From the NCBI GenBank assembly GCA_025766275.1, contig JAFKAC010000004.1:1798001-1862000 (forward strand): DNA of 64,000 nt, read 5' to 3'. Of this stretch, positions 25,480 through 36,573 are shown piece after piece. A program made the position numbers and the translations under genes. Each line of letters begins with the position of its first letter. The first letter of the stretch is position 1. The notes below the pieces were generated by a model. It ran no database searches. It had not been told where the DNA came from and saw nothing but the letters and a program-made list of their open reading frames with translations. This DNA is from Lactarius indigo. Taxonomy: Eukaryota > Basidiomycota > Agaricomycetes > Russulales > Russulaceae.

Positions 25480-26460
25480 AGCTCTATCTTCTGAGTCTGG
25501 TGTCTTGCTTGTCACAGTAGAACCCCCAGTCCCAATTAGGTCTTTGGACGCTCCACCTGTTATCGGTGGCCCCTCCGAGTCTGGGATGGTCGTCTGAACT
25601 AATTTCTCTATCGCGAAGACCTATCTCCCACACCCTCACAACCCACCCGCCTCCTCCCTGAAACCTTTCCTCCACGTCCCGCATCCTTCATTACTTCTCG
25701 CACTCGCACTCAACACGTCCTAGAAGGTCATTATCGGTCCACGTGACCAGGAACTTCCACATATTAGTCGCTAGCCCCTTCAATTCAATCAACAGAGCTA
25801 TCACTCATTACCCCAGTCTCTGTGGATACAGCTAGGGGGTAGCTGGGACATCGATAGAATGGGATGAGAAGTTCGAAGAGACGAAGTCTATACAGCCAGC
25901 AAAGCGATCCCAGTGGCGCACAACACATACTTGGGGCAACAGGTCGCACGGCGGGAAGAGGCAGCGACGAGAAGAGGAAACGGGACTCGAGATTGCCGCG
26001 CGAATGGCTTTCTTGTGGCCCGGGGTACAGAGGCCCTAAGGCGCACATGAGGTGAATTCACGATGCGGCTATGCAGGCGGAGGCCGAAGGGCGGCGCCGG
26101 GACGTAGAGACATGGGAGAGGGAGGCTGAGACGGACATGAGGGGTTGTGGTGACGAAGCGGGAGATCACGGTGGAGCGTGCAGAGCAGGATGCTTTCGGG
26201 TAGACAGGCAGAACACGACTCGCATTCTCCAGGACAATGGCGATTTCGGGCATAAGTTCCAGCTCGTCCACCAATGTGAACACAGATCTGGATTTGTCAA
26301 CGAGGGTCATCAGGCTTGTCTGAATTCCGCGCCAAACCGGTGCGATGATCGGCATGGCCATCACTATAGAGGACTAGGACAAGCTCAGATCGATTTCTCA
26401 CGTGGCCACCGTGACCAGTGAGTGCGAAACATCTGCTGAAGCCTCTGCTGAATACACTGC
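25480..26460 (+). pseudogene. coiled-coil pseudogene, array copy A'
   Basis: The DNA matches copy A rather than B. The stretch 25625-25960 follows 19925-20270 (shared runs such as cctccacgtcccgc, ggtcattatcgg/agtccttatcgg, ccacgtg, caccccagtctc, ctatacagccag) and 26040-26200 follows 20385-20550 (IHDAAMQAEA region). The end at 26395-26460 follows 21045-21105 (acatctgctgaagcctctg). The part corresponding to about 20555-20800 of copy A is deleted and several indels and stops break all frames. No exon 1 was found. It is a decayed duplicate of A, placed between B and C. Confidence 0.75.
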
Positions 26461-26816
26461 AATGGCCCGGGCGTCGATTCGATCAGGGTGTCGCTAGCGT
26501 CTGGAGTGTCTTAGAGGTCGTCTCTATTTATTTATTTTTAAATCTGTACAGACTATTATGCGATGCCCAAGAGCCGTTTTCACATTTTGCAGTACTAGTA
26601 GTGGCTTTGGAAGTTTTTGCTAACTGTTTTCGGGAGGTTGTTGCGAAAATGAGGATATGTTTTAAGATTTGAATGGTTTTGGCGGTTTAAGGTGGTTGTT
26701 GACAACAAAAACAAACTTCAGCCAAGGTACGGTTCTGTAACACTGCAAACTGTTGCACCCGGCCGCTGCATGCCCATTGCCAGTGGCAATGGGCATGCGT
26801 CTTGAACACCTACAGC
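26461..26816. other. spacer between A' and the copy C unit
   Basis: AT-rich spacer ending just before the duplicated flank. It contains the 31-bp palindrome at 26768-26798. Confidence 0.4.
26768..26798. repeat. 31-bp perfect palindrome
   Basis: A 15-bp arm (starting GCATGCCC) is followed by a single central G and its exact reverse complement. It lies about 20 bp left of the point where similarity between the B and C upstream regions begins, so it may mark a rearrangement junction or be a protein-binding site. Confidence 0.85.
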
Positions 26817-27122
26817 ATCGCTTCCGACAATCTCCGAACAACATTATTAATGACCTGACACCTGTCACTTCAATGAGGCGGTGCTACGTTTAACGTTACC
26901 TGTTTTTATTGGTACCGTACAGAACAGCTGAATCGGCGTGGATCACAGGGTTGATTAGCTGTACACTTTTGCTGTGTCTCGGGACGAATACATAAACCAC
27001 AGGTTCCTTGAACTATATCAACCTTTCTTCCCACCTGTACAGTCCCCATCTTGGTTTCCCTTCTGCTTTGGTTTCTTGAAGGTGAGCCTTGACGATTCGC
27101 AACCTGAATATATGTCTATGTG
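26817..27122 (+). repeat. duplicated 5' region of array copy C
   Basis: This is the counterpart of 22955-23262 upstream of copy B, with the same ordered blocks up to the ATG context. It presumably holds the promoter of copy C. Confidence 0.75.
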
Positions 27123-28640
27123 ATGGCGTACTCACCCTGCCTTGACGTGGCCGCTACATGTGCTTATCACAGGATGATTACTTCAAGCTTAACGCGACTC
27201 TGTGGAAATATTTTCTGGGATCCATATGGCTCAAAATCGTCTCTTCATCATATTCTATGCGAGACACACCATATCCACAATGTCTCGGTTGGGGGTGATA
27301 CCCCTCTTGCGAGGAATCACTACATCTATAGGGTAGTCTCGACACTTTCAATGCAGGCGCAACCTGGGGTGGGACTGCACTTGGAGTGCCCGTCCCTCCG
27401 GACAACCCCTGGGAGAATTTCTTCGGAAATGGATCTGACACCTGGATCGCCGCAGAAATCCGAGGGCTCTTCCATAGCATGGATACGACCCATTGGTCAA
27501 GGTGCCACCTTACCGAAAGCCTCGGTCAACCTGTATTTAGGTCCACCTACCCCTGAGACCCATCATCTACCCCCAGTCTCCGCCGCTACCTCTCGTGTCC
27601 CTCCTCAGCGTGTTCTCGAAGGTCCTTACCTCACCCCTGGTGGATCCATTGGAGACGCGGCTGGAGCGTCTATTGAATGGGAAGAAGGAACCGAGGCAGG
27701 CGTCTCGGAGAGAGGAAGTCTATATGGGCAGAGGAGCAAATCTGGCGCCGCGCGCAGCATCTGGCCGGAGCAGCAAATCGCACGCTGGGAAGAGGACGCG
27801 AGACTCAAGGAGGACGCGCGGGGGCTCGAGACGGCTGCGCGAATGGCCTTCACGTGGGCGCAGAGCCTCGAAAAACGCGCAGGGAAAACCCACGATGCGG
27901 CTATGCAGGCGGAGGCCCGCGCGAAGCGGATGGATACTATGATCTGGGAGGAGGCAGAGATGCTATTTCGGCAGGCCGAGACGGCCAAGCGCAAGCGGGA
28001 GGTCAGGGTGGTTAGGCGGGGGATTGCGGTTCAGCGTGCAAAGGAGGTGGGTCGCGAAGAACGTCAGTCACGTCGAAATGATGCAGAGCCTTCGATGAAA
28101 GGAGATGCTGTGCGGAATAAGGGGCAGGAGGCGATTCGCGTGGGGGAGGAAGTGAAGCGGAGGAAGACGGAGGTCAAGCAGAGCAAGGAGAAACCCTCGA
28201 AAGGTCGTACCGCGAAGGACCAGGTAGCTACGAAGGGCGTCGTCGCTTCGGCCTGGGAAAAACTCAAAGGGCGGATCAGCCGGCACCCGAACATTCACAA
28301 GCAGAACAAATCTCGCATTCGCCAGTACAAGAATAATGTGTTCGACGACAATGGCACCAGTGTCGTCCCTGGCTCATCTTCCGAAGCAGATATAGATCCG
28401 GAAACTTCTACGCCGGCATTTGTCCCAGTTCCATCCTCACGGAGAGTGGAACACCAGCGAAGCACAATTAAGGTCACCCGTGGAAAAAGGCGACAGGAGC
28501 TCAGATCAAAATCCCGCGTTGTGGCCAGCGTGCGCACGACGTCTTCTGGGATTTCTCTGCAGTACACTGTAAAGAGCGTCCACTCGTACAAGGAGCGGAT
28601 GAACCGGACCCCAGGCGGTTACTATCGTCACAAACGGTAG
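27123..28640 (+). CDS. coiled-coil protein, array copy C (single exon)
   Basis: One uninterrupted frame of 505 residues from ATG 27123 to TAG 28638-28640. The head matches copy B (FWDPYGSKSS, HNVSVGGDTPLAR), and the coiled coil has AFTWAQSLEKRAGKTHDAAM. The tail is SAWEKLKGRISRHP and YTVKSVHSYKERMNRTPGGY. The acidic tract and the intron found in A and B are absent: the head joins directly to the Pro-rich linker (PTPETHHLPPV). The coiled coil has more substitutions to Gly and Pro than in B. It could be a younger processed or deleted variant that still keeps an open frame, which suggests selection or recent origin. Confidence 0.75.
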   Translation: MAYSPCLDVAATCAYHRMITSSLTRLCGNIFWDPYGSKSSLHHILCETHHIHNVSVGGDTPLARNHYIYRVVSTLSMQAQPGVGLHLECPSLRTTPGRISSEMDLTPGSPQKSEGSSIAWIRPIGQGATLPKASVNLYLGPPTPETHHLPPVSAATSRVPPQRVLEGPYLTPGGSIGDAAGASIEWEEGTEAGVSERGSLYGQRSKSGAARSIWPEQQIARWEEDARLKEDARGLETAARMAFTWAQSLEKRAGKTHDAAMQAEARAKRMDTMIWEEAEMLFRQAETAKRKREVRVVRRGIAVQRAKEVGREERQSRRNDAEPSMKGDAVRNKGQEAIRVGEEVKRRKTEVKQSKEKPSKGRTAKDQVATKGVVASAWEKLKGRISRHPNIHKQNKSRIRQYKNNVFDDNGTSVVPGSSSEADIDPETSTPAFVPVPSSRRVEHQRSTIKVTRGKRRQELRSKSRVVASVRTTSSGISLQYTVKSVHSYKERMNRTPGGYYRHKR

Positions 28641-29354
28641 TCCCGTATGCAAGGTCACAGACGCATGGCCTGTGGTCATCCAACCCAATTAATCCGTATC
28701 ATTTAGGGTGCATCCAATCAACAGTTTTTATTTTGTTTTGAACCCATTGATATTCTGACCTACTGGCCAGAGATACCCGTAGTAAAACTGCGGTCGAAAC
28801 GCGCATGTAAGGTACCCCCACTGGTGTTGTCGTAGCGCTTAGGGAATCATATCAATACCGGGCTTCTTGATTAGGTTGACCCATCTGGTATGCGAAACGC
28901 ATGTAAGGTAGGATGGACGTTTGTGGCCGCCGAAGGTTCATATGCGTTTTGGGCTGCTCTGCAGGGAGCTACGAGGCTCAGTTCCCCAACCAGGTGTCTT
29001 CAAGAATTTCCTCTAGTCCGCCAAAGTCGGGAGCCCCCCGGCCCGTGACCAATAGAACTTGAATCGGCCATCCTCGAAAATGAGAAAGACAGTTTAGATC
29101 GGTGCACAGGGTCCTACCCAGCGATAGTGAAGAACCCACGAGTGTTTCTGTCGATGAGCCCTGAGAGGCCCTAGCCGTACAGCCAGGGGTTGAGGAACTC
29201 GGGCCCTGCCCCTCGAAACCAGACAGTCATCCAGCAGTAAGATAACGCCTGCCATGTTCCATACATTTATGATCGGCTGAGTGCTTGAGGATAAACGACA
29301 CAGAGAGGTGGGGGAATGAGGAAGACGAACAGGCGCCGAGCAGCCCGTGCCAGA
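28641..29354. other. intergenic region, no gene seen
   Basis: No coding signal or repeat was recognised. Two short similar phrases (cgcatgtaaggta at 28803 and 28897) suggest a small local duplication. Confidence 0.35.
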
Positions 29355-29990
29355 TCAGAGTTTCGATTCCTCGTGGCAAACAAACTCAAAGTTGAGCGCC
29401 TGCGCAGAGATGTCGGGAATGCCACGGCCTGAAGAGCTGCACAAATTACCAAGTGAGAATAGGTCTGGGCTGGTTACAGTACAGCAAACGCACTTGTAAA
29501 GGCCATCATAACAGCTGCTCAGACTCTGGAGGAGGGTGGCAATAGCGCCATCTTGGTACCCAAGGTGCAAGAATCCGCCGCCGGGGGTACTCGCCGTCAC
29601 CTCAAGACTGTGTGTTCGTCGTGCCTCCGACGGAAGTGACCCCGGGACCTGTGGGAGGGTGATGGGGTGGTCACGGTGAGTAACTTTGTGTACTGCTCTC
29701 GAACAAAAAAAAAAAAAACCCCCCGCGTACAGGATGCGGGGAAGATGGGGTGGGAATGGACGTTTCCTTGCCGTCCCCATCGCCGACGAGGATATTGACC
29801 GCACGCACTGAAACAGGTGACAGGACATGCTGATTTGTGCCATACGACGTGCTGCTCGTCCGCGGGGTGCCATGTTGCGCCAGCAAGTAATTGATCCAGC
29901 TGAGGGTCGTATCATCCACGTAGAGCGTGTGGTTCGTAAATGATCGGGGTTGCAACGGGACAGCATCACACATGGGTACATCGGTGAACA
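29355..29990 (-). pseudogene. sedolisin (S53 tripeptidyl-peptidase) relic
   Basis: Minus-strand pieces in different frames match sedolisin catalytic-domain blocks: HTLYVDDTTLSWINYLLAQ and TSYGTNQHVLSPVSV near 29830-29940, TPGGGFLHLGYQDGAIATLL near 29530-29590, and SGRGIPDISAQALNFEF at 29380-29430. Sedolisins are secreted acid Ser-Glu-Asp peptidases. The N-terminal prodomain and much of the catalytic domain are missing, frames change and an A15-C6 tract (29705-29722) interrupts the middle, so this is a truncated, dead copy. Confidence 0.7.
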
Positions 29991-30347
29991 GGCCTCAGAG
30001 GGGTTTGGCGCGTGGACCAGAAAAGGCAGGAGCACGAATCACGGCAGACGCGCCCACGTGCAAAGTAGAGAGACGCGCAAAACTCGAACGGTCTTCATAA
30101 GTTGTATTAAATTCAACCAACGCGCTTTCACGTCATATGCACTTTTCGTACGCGTTCAATCTTGATCTCCTGGATTCTCTCATTTGAATCTCCTTCAGCT
30201 CTTTGTCTTCCGCCTGGCTCGTAACCGTAGATCCTCCGCACACATCCCAACCGAAACGTCGAGTGCTCCACGGATTATCTGTGATCTTTCGTGAACGGCC
30301 GTCTTAACCAGAATCTCTACCGCAAAAACCTACAACCCAGGAGTAGG
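29991..30347. other. upstream region of the F-box-like gene
   Basis: No separate gene is seen. The pyrimidine-rich stretch 30160-30340 is likely promoter and 5' leader for the gene at 30348. Confidence 0.35.
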
Positions 30348-31939
30348 ATGTCCATCCGCGATCTACCGGCCGAGTTATTAACCGACATCTTCGAGCAAGT
30401 CGTTTACGATGATAGTCTGGTTGACCCTTTGCACCCCACGAACATGTCACTTTCCCGGTGGGACAAACGGCCCACGAAACCGGATTGGGTGCTCGTGGGT
30501 CCCAACGAAGATGTCCACTCCAAACAGACGAAAGCCTATACAGCAACAAAAGTACGTTCGGATTGGTTGGCAAATCTGCGTCGGTCCTGATTCTAAACGT
30601 TCAGGCCATCATGTTTACCTGTAAACAATGGTACCAAGTCGCCTACCACCTATTGTTCCGCTGTATTTTCCTGTCTGACATCGCTCGGCTCCCCCCGCTC
30701 TGCCTTGTTCTCGATCAATATGCGTGGTTGGGGTGGTATGTGAAGCGTCTTCACCTCGTCCGGTACTACAGCCCCCGACGATTTACCATCGCCCATGTTG
30801 AAAACATGTTGGTGACCGTCATCCATCACTGCCCCAATCTCGAGCTCTTCACTGTGGAGTGGGCAATTACCCCTTCCTTCCCCGCGATTGCAGACTCCCT
30901 CGTCTCTTATACTGCAAAATCACTACGGTCTGTGCATTGGAAGATCGGCCCTGATTGCCTCGCGGGTCTGATATGGGCGCTAGATGCTCTCCCTTCCCTT
31001 GTATCCGTATCCGTCGATTTCGAGAGCCCGTCGGCATCAGCGACCTCGACGGAAGATGCTCCAGATACGCTCGTGGACGCATCGCCCTTGCTAGGAACTG
31101 CCTCGCACATTTCGCTCTCCCTGGACTCCCTCCAACAGCTCACCGTCCGCGGTCTTTCGCAAGAATTCATCGAGCAGGCGATCGGATGGTCTTTCCCCGT
31201 GCTCCAAAGCTTCACCCTCGATTTTGTCTCGCACCGGGACAACCTGCCCGACGTCGCCGAGTTCCTGAAGAACCACGGCACGCAGCTGACCTTCCTGGAC
31301 CTCAACACGATACCCGCGCTCGACCTGCCCGCCATCCTCGCAGCGTGTCCGATGCTGACGAGCTTCTCCTTCAACCCAGATTGGCGCCTCCCGTTTCACG
31401 CCGACGCGAACGAGGAGGCGCCCACGGCGATGCTGCGCGAGCCGCACGCACGCATCACGCACCTCGGGCTCCATCAGCTGCTGCACGCGTTCCTGCCGCC
31501 AGGAAGCGGCGCCCAGATCGCAACGATGATGCTGCAGCGCACGAACGACCTTACGTTCTCGCAGCTGACGCGGCAGCTGTTTCCCGCGCTGAAGGTGGTG
31601 CGCGTCCTGAACCGCACGTTGCTCGCGGGGCTGGAGCGGCAGAATGGGCCCGAGGACGAGGGCTATGAGCGTTGGGAGCGCTGGGAGGCACAGTGCAAGG
31701 CGGAAGGCGTTCGCCTTGAGGATTGTACGGGCGCGCTGCTCGGGGACTTGCCGCTGGACAGCGATGACGAGTGGGAAGCGGATAGTGAGGACGAGTACGA
31801 GGAGGTGGCGGAGAAGGATCCCGGGTTGCGGCCGTCGAACGTGAAGGAGCTGAGGGACCTGCTGGATGAGATTAGGCGGATGTCGGTGTCCGAGCCGACA
31901 CCGTTCCTCACGGAAGAGGGCTTTGCCGCCATTCTTTGA
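30348..31939 (+). CDS. F-box-like protein
   Basis: Exons 30348-30551 and 30605-31939 flank a 53-nt GT-AG intron and give a 512-residue protein in phase 0. The N terminus MSIRDLPAELLTDIFEQVVYD is a typical F-box helix pair that would bind SKP1 in an SCF ubiquitin ligase. After the intron the continuation FTCKQWYQVAYHLLF fits the second half of the F-box. The middle has leucine-rich repeat-like strands and helices (LFTVEWAITPSFPAI, LQQLTVRGLSQEFIEQAI, LTFLDLNTIPALDL), the usual substrate-binding part. The C terminus is acidic (DSDDEWEADSEDEYEEV). GC content rises strongly after 31200. The substrate is unknown. Confidence 0.8.
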
Positions 31940-33103
31940 AGCTCATGGCTCGCATGGTATTTCATATCACGCCTTGGACAGATGGAACTTTGTGGTACAT
32001 GAATTATCTGACCGCATTTTACGGTAGATCGCATCCCTTCCTACATATCAACTAATTTTCTAGACAATTGGACCGATACTCTTTGGTGTATTCCCAGAGG
32101 AAAGACCGATACTAATATTCGCTGTCGTGGTGGTGAACGTTGGCAGGGGTGCGGCCCGGTGTTCACGTGCTTCACGTGGCGATGACCAAGACTCGATTTA
32201 CCCTGTGATTCATTCTTGATTCATCATTCTCGTCAAATTAACTGATGATTACTGTAGTTCTCGTATCTCAGGCAGCCACCCCACGGATCTCACCCCCGTG
32301 GAATGTACCATTGAAACACTCACCTATTGGTGATATTTCCGCGCTGGCCAAGTAATGGCGATGATGGTATGCGAGTTGAATGTCATCTAGCTCATGGTCA
32401 CCACTTCTTTTTTTTTTTTCCATTTTTGTGCACCTGAGGGCAAAGTACCCTATGTAGCGCTACTCTCGTGTTACTCTACGCGTCCATGGCTCTCCACTTG
32501 TCTGGGTTCTACCCTTTTATCTTAGGTCTCCTCTTTTCCCCGTGAGGAAAAGCGTAACTTGTCAAGCGTTAAAGTTGGTGGGGCGTGCTGGCCGCCGAGG
32601 CGCGAGGTGCGGTTGCGGTGGTGGTGATCTCGGGGGGGTGCCTTGTGGCCGCTTCCTGCGTCGTCCCCCTTCTTCTTCGAGCCTTGAGTGAATCCGTTTT
32701 GGTGGGTCCAGCAAGTTGTGGAGTTGGAATTTGTCGAGGGTTGGGGAGTGGGTGGTGGGCGGGTCCAGTGGGGTGTGCTGTTGGGAGTGCTTCTCCGGTT
32801 CTCTCTTCTCTTCTTTTTTTGGATCAATATTTATTCTGGGATGCGCAACAGAGTTTCAGACCAGTCACAGCAGAGCGAAGCCGTATTTAAGAAACGCATT
32901 AGTCCAAAAAGGTGCCCCCGGGAAATCGTAAGTACTGAACCTAAACTCAGAGAATAGTTAATACAAGTGGACCACCGCTTGGGAGGCCGGCATGCAGTCG
33001 CAATCAGAAGACGCGGATATGAGAATAGGCGGGGATTAGCCGTACGTTAGACGGTCACACGGAAATGAGACCATGAGAAAACCAAACCTCAGTGTGCACC
33101 TAC
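31940..33103. other. intergenic region with possible retroelement 3' flank
   Basis: No intact gene is seen. The stretch 32520-32890 has open frames on both strands with GT/GC-rich repetitive composition and no recognised family. The region 33000-33103 directly follows the LINE frame in its transcriptional direction and may be its 3' untranslated end. Confidence 0.35.
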
Positions 33104-33520
33104 CTAGTCGGGTTCAGGGGGCACAGGTATAGGGGGACCGGATTCCGGCTTGGATAGCGCGCGAGTCTGGTCGAAAAACTTTAGGAGCCTTCCCACTCCC
33201 TCTTTGGTTGATAGTAATTTTTTGAATGGGTAGAGGGAGTTGATGGGTGCGAAGGCGGCGGTTGATCGGTTCTCTCTTCCTTCCTCTACGTTTCTCTGTC
33301 TCCATCCTACGTCCTGCGTTACTCTCCCTGTCTCCTGGATGTACGTCGCTACTTGGATAGCGGTTTTCGGATCCGTAATGAGCTTCGCGAAGTTTGTGTC
33401 CGTGGGGCTGCGCTTTTTGATGAGCGCCCATCTTTCATGTGCATAAGCCGGACAGTCTGACAGAAAGTGTTGCGCGTTCTCTGTGTGGTATCCACACGCC
33501 GGCATGGTCACCACTATGAT
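33104..33520 (-). mobile_element. 5'-truncated LINE (non-LTR retrotransposon) tail
   Basis: The minus-strand frame of about 136 residues contains CGYHTENAQHFLSDCPAYAHER, the Cys-His knuckle found after the reverse transcriptase/RNase H domain in Tad-like LINE ORF2 proteins, followed by a basic helical tail. Everything upstream of the knuckle, including reverse transcriptase, is absent, as expected for a truncated, dead insertion. Target-site duplications were not identified. Confidence 0.7.
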
Positions 33521-34094
33521 GCCGCCGCTCTAATCGGGAACTGGTGGTGTATTCGGTGGCGTTGAAGTTCCAATGATGCTTCAACACCCATTTCATGTCG
33601 ACACCAATCGCCAGGGCGGCAGGTCATGCAAGAAACTATATGTGTGAGTACAGTGTCGCCAAATTATCATCAATCTTTTGATGCTGACTATCATGGATCG
33701 AGCATTGACGTCTTGCGAATTCCCTACAGTACTCGCAGCACTCTAGTTATTGAACTATCTGGTCGTGTCTCATCCGTGATCATCACAGTGCTGTCGCAAC
33801 GATGACAGACAGTGAGAACCCCACCTTTACGTGTTGATTCATCAGAAGAAGGTGGACGTTTCTAATTCACACCTGGTCCTGCCTCATTCCTGTGAACGAA
33901 GGTGATTAATATCTGAGGAATGTTTGCGCAGTGACAGAGGTTTTCGCGGCACCACACTGGCGCCATGATCTGCTCATACTCACAATCAATCCGAAAAATC
34001 CCTTATAAAGCTCCCCTTATGGCCCACAGCCCCACTCTCCCCACTTCCCCGCAACGCTAGTCCCCAACCGCTTCTCTATATATCCACAATACCA
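33521..34094. other. intergenic region, promoter side of next gene
   Basis: No coding signal. A ctctatatat sequence at 34073-34082 lies just upstream of the ATG at 34095. Confidence 0.35.
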
Positions 34095-35970
34095 ATGGCC
34101 GAGCCCTCTGAGTCACCAACCGCTTCCCGGGATGTCATCAGAATGTAAGTTTGGTGATACTAGTACCGCAGTAGCGGTTTCCCTCATAGTCCGCTTATCT
34201 TTTCACACTGTCAGAGCTGCCCCTCTTGTGCGTTTGACTCTGGTTCTGCTGTCCACATAAACGATTTTCCCAACAATGCCTGTAGCTCTTCAACCCCGTA
34301 TTCAACTGGGCGCTCTACGGTGTTTTATGCGTCCAGATTTGTGCGAGGCCCGTCCCTCGAAATTAGGCTTTATTCCACTCATCCACGCTCAGACGTATAT
34401 AGCTACAATTTTCCAATGGACAAACGGTCCCTAAAATTTCTAGGTTGGTTTTTTTGGAAACTCTGTGACGTCAAGGCGAACTTTGAGCAGTTTATTTCGT
34501 CTTTCTGGTGGAGACTGTTCAAACCGCGCTGGGTGGGGCCGATATTTACTATTGGTTTGTTGCCGGATTTGGCAATGTGGAACGCCTCGGGAATTCCCAT
34601 TTCGCCCCCATAAACGATGCCATACTTACCACAGTTATTTCGGTCATCAATCAAGGGTACTTCTGTTATCGAATTTGGGTGCTGAACTCACGATCGTCGC
34701 GGATTTGTTGGGTCATTGCTGTCGTATGTGTACCCAACTGTCCCTGCATTCTTTGAGCTTCTTATATTTCTTGAACACAGGCCTCGGTGACTCAATCAGC
34801 CGCAGCAGTGTGGGGAGGCATCAAAGTCGGTACTATGCACATATTCGCAAAATCGTCCTTCTCACACTGCGTTTAGCCACTCATCCTCGGGAAAGATGTG
34901 GTTCCCAAAACAGCACTATACGTACGCACATTCGTTTCGGTTGAATTGGTCATCCCACCTTATACTTTGCCGTGTTAGTTATGGGCGATATCTAGTGCCT
35001 TGACGGACATTATTATTGCAGTGGCGATGACGTTGCTGGTATGCCATCACATTATTGGACCCTTTACTACACTGACCGATTCTTTGGGCAGTTAAGGAAG
35101 GCAAGTAGCAACTTCTCTAGCTTCGTGTTAATTCGTGTGGTACGGCTCACCATTGAGACGAACACCCTTACTGGTACCTATCTCCTGGAAAACCCCACAT
35201 GGTCGTGCATCTAACTTCTAGTTTAGCCACGTTAGCCATCACATCCCTTGTGCTTTTTGTCGCCTTCCCCGTAAGTGGGACAGAGGTACTGCCCTACGAT
35301 TCATCTTTTGACCCGATCACCTCGTCCACAGAACAAGCTATACTACACATACACGTACGTTATTTTGGACCGTCGCTGTGTGCCTTTCCAGCTAATTTGA
35401 AAAATAGAGTTGCGATTATTGGGAAAGTGTGAGTAGTACATAACTTACACTACGCGCGAGCCTAAAAACACTGACAAACGTTTCAGGTACTCCAACACTT
35501 TCTTAGTGAGCCTCAACAACCGCATCTACTTGCGTGACCACCAATCACCCGAACGCGAAGACAGCGCCTGCCCCCCCGTCCCTGATAGGGCTCGCGCTGT
35601 CACAGAGACACCATTCCATTTCGTGAGACCTGAGCCACAGCCACGAATACTAAAGAAAGACATCGACATTTTCTCCCACTCCATCATTTCCCGGCCGGTG
35701 GACCTAAATAATGGTAGAGGCGACGACACCGGCACTGATCGGTCCCTGGTGTGTGCAATTTCCTGTCCCAACTGCTCTCCAATTCCCGCATTTCTGAACG
35801 GCTCGGTTTCACTATCTAGACACACCCTAGGAAATGTCATTTACTTCCCGAAGATCCCGAGTGGATGGTGGCCATGTCGCCCCATCCTTACAACCGAAAG
35901 GACGAGGTGCATGGACTGTGATGTGATATTGGTGTGGCCGTTGTACAGTAACTCGAGTTTTGATGATTGA
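34095..35970 (+). CDS. DUF6534-type multi-pass membrane protein
   Basis: Start ATG 34095 (MAEPSESPTASRDVI). The recognisable parts lie in order across about eight short exons: FNWALYGVLCVQI, SYNFPMDKRSLKFLVYFVFL, ETVQTALGGADIYYWFVAGF, LTTVISVINQGYFCYRIWVL, ASVTQSAAAVWGGIKVGT, SALTDIIIAVAMTLL, RVVRLTIETNTLT, SLATLAITSLVLFVAF and YSNTFLVSLNNRIYLRDH. These are the usual six to seven membrane segments and the conserved TNTL and SNxxLxSLNxR motifs of the basidiomycete DUF6534 family, whose function is unknown. A cytoplasmic tail of about 130 residues follows, but its last part (after 35750) is less certain. The exon joins at 34850-35100 were chosen by family similarity. Confidence 0.75.
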
Positions 35971-36573
35971 GAGAAATGTTCCAGCGCAATGGTCCACAAA
36001 ATCCTCCTTTCTTAACCCTAACAAGTGGTTCCGTAGCAGTGTCTACTACTTCAAATTATCTATATGCCCACGATTCGTCCTACTGGAATTGCGGGGAATT
36101 CCTAGTCGGAAATAAACATTTTTGTGAACCGGAATGCCACGAGGTGGTCCGAGTCACAACACCGTTTCGATTTGGTCCACTGAGAAGGAGTTATTGACAC
36201 CCCAGCAAGGGATCCATGCGTGCAAGTGGTGTTCTTAAAGCAGAATCTGGTCTGCCCATCCAACAATCATGATGCTTGATAGCAGACCACATGTGGTTCA
36301 GCATATGAGGGCGTAACCCCCTGATTACAATTCGTAAGTTGTGAGATATCAAGCTATCAAGGGTGCTGTACTATTTTTGCTGGGCTTCGTCATTATACGC
36401 GATACCCCAGGCCTGGACATTTCACGTGAGCAGGACATTCCCCCTTTCGTCATCGGACTGGTCACTTGACCCCTCCATTTAACTAAAAACACCCCCACAA
36501 TCCTCGTCCTTCTGAATCTCCCCCCCCCCAGCCTTCGTTGCAGTAGAAATCCACGACAAGTACAGTAGTTACC

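Noticed and set aside
22955..27122. Duplicated flanks as long terminal repeats of a retrotransposon
   Set aside because: They flank different genes at their 5' sides only, have no integrase, reverse transcriptase or primer-binding site between them, and fit segmental duplication better.
32522..32890. Open frames on both strands as a retroelement gag gene
   Set aside because: Only low-complexity Pro/Thr- or Val/Gly-rich sequence, with no zinc knuckle or other gag signature.
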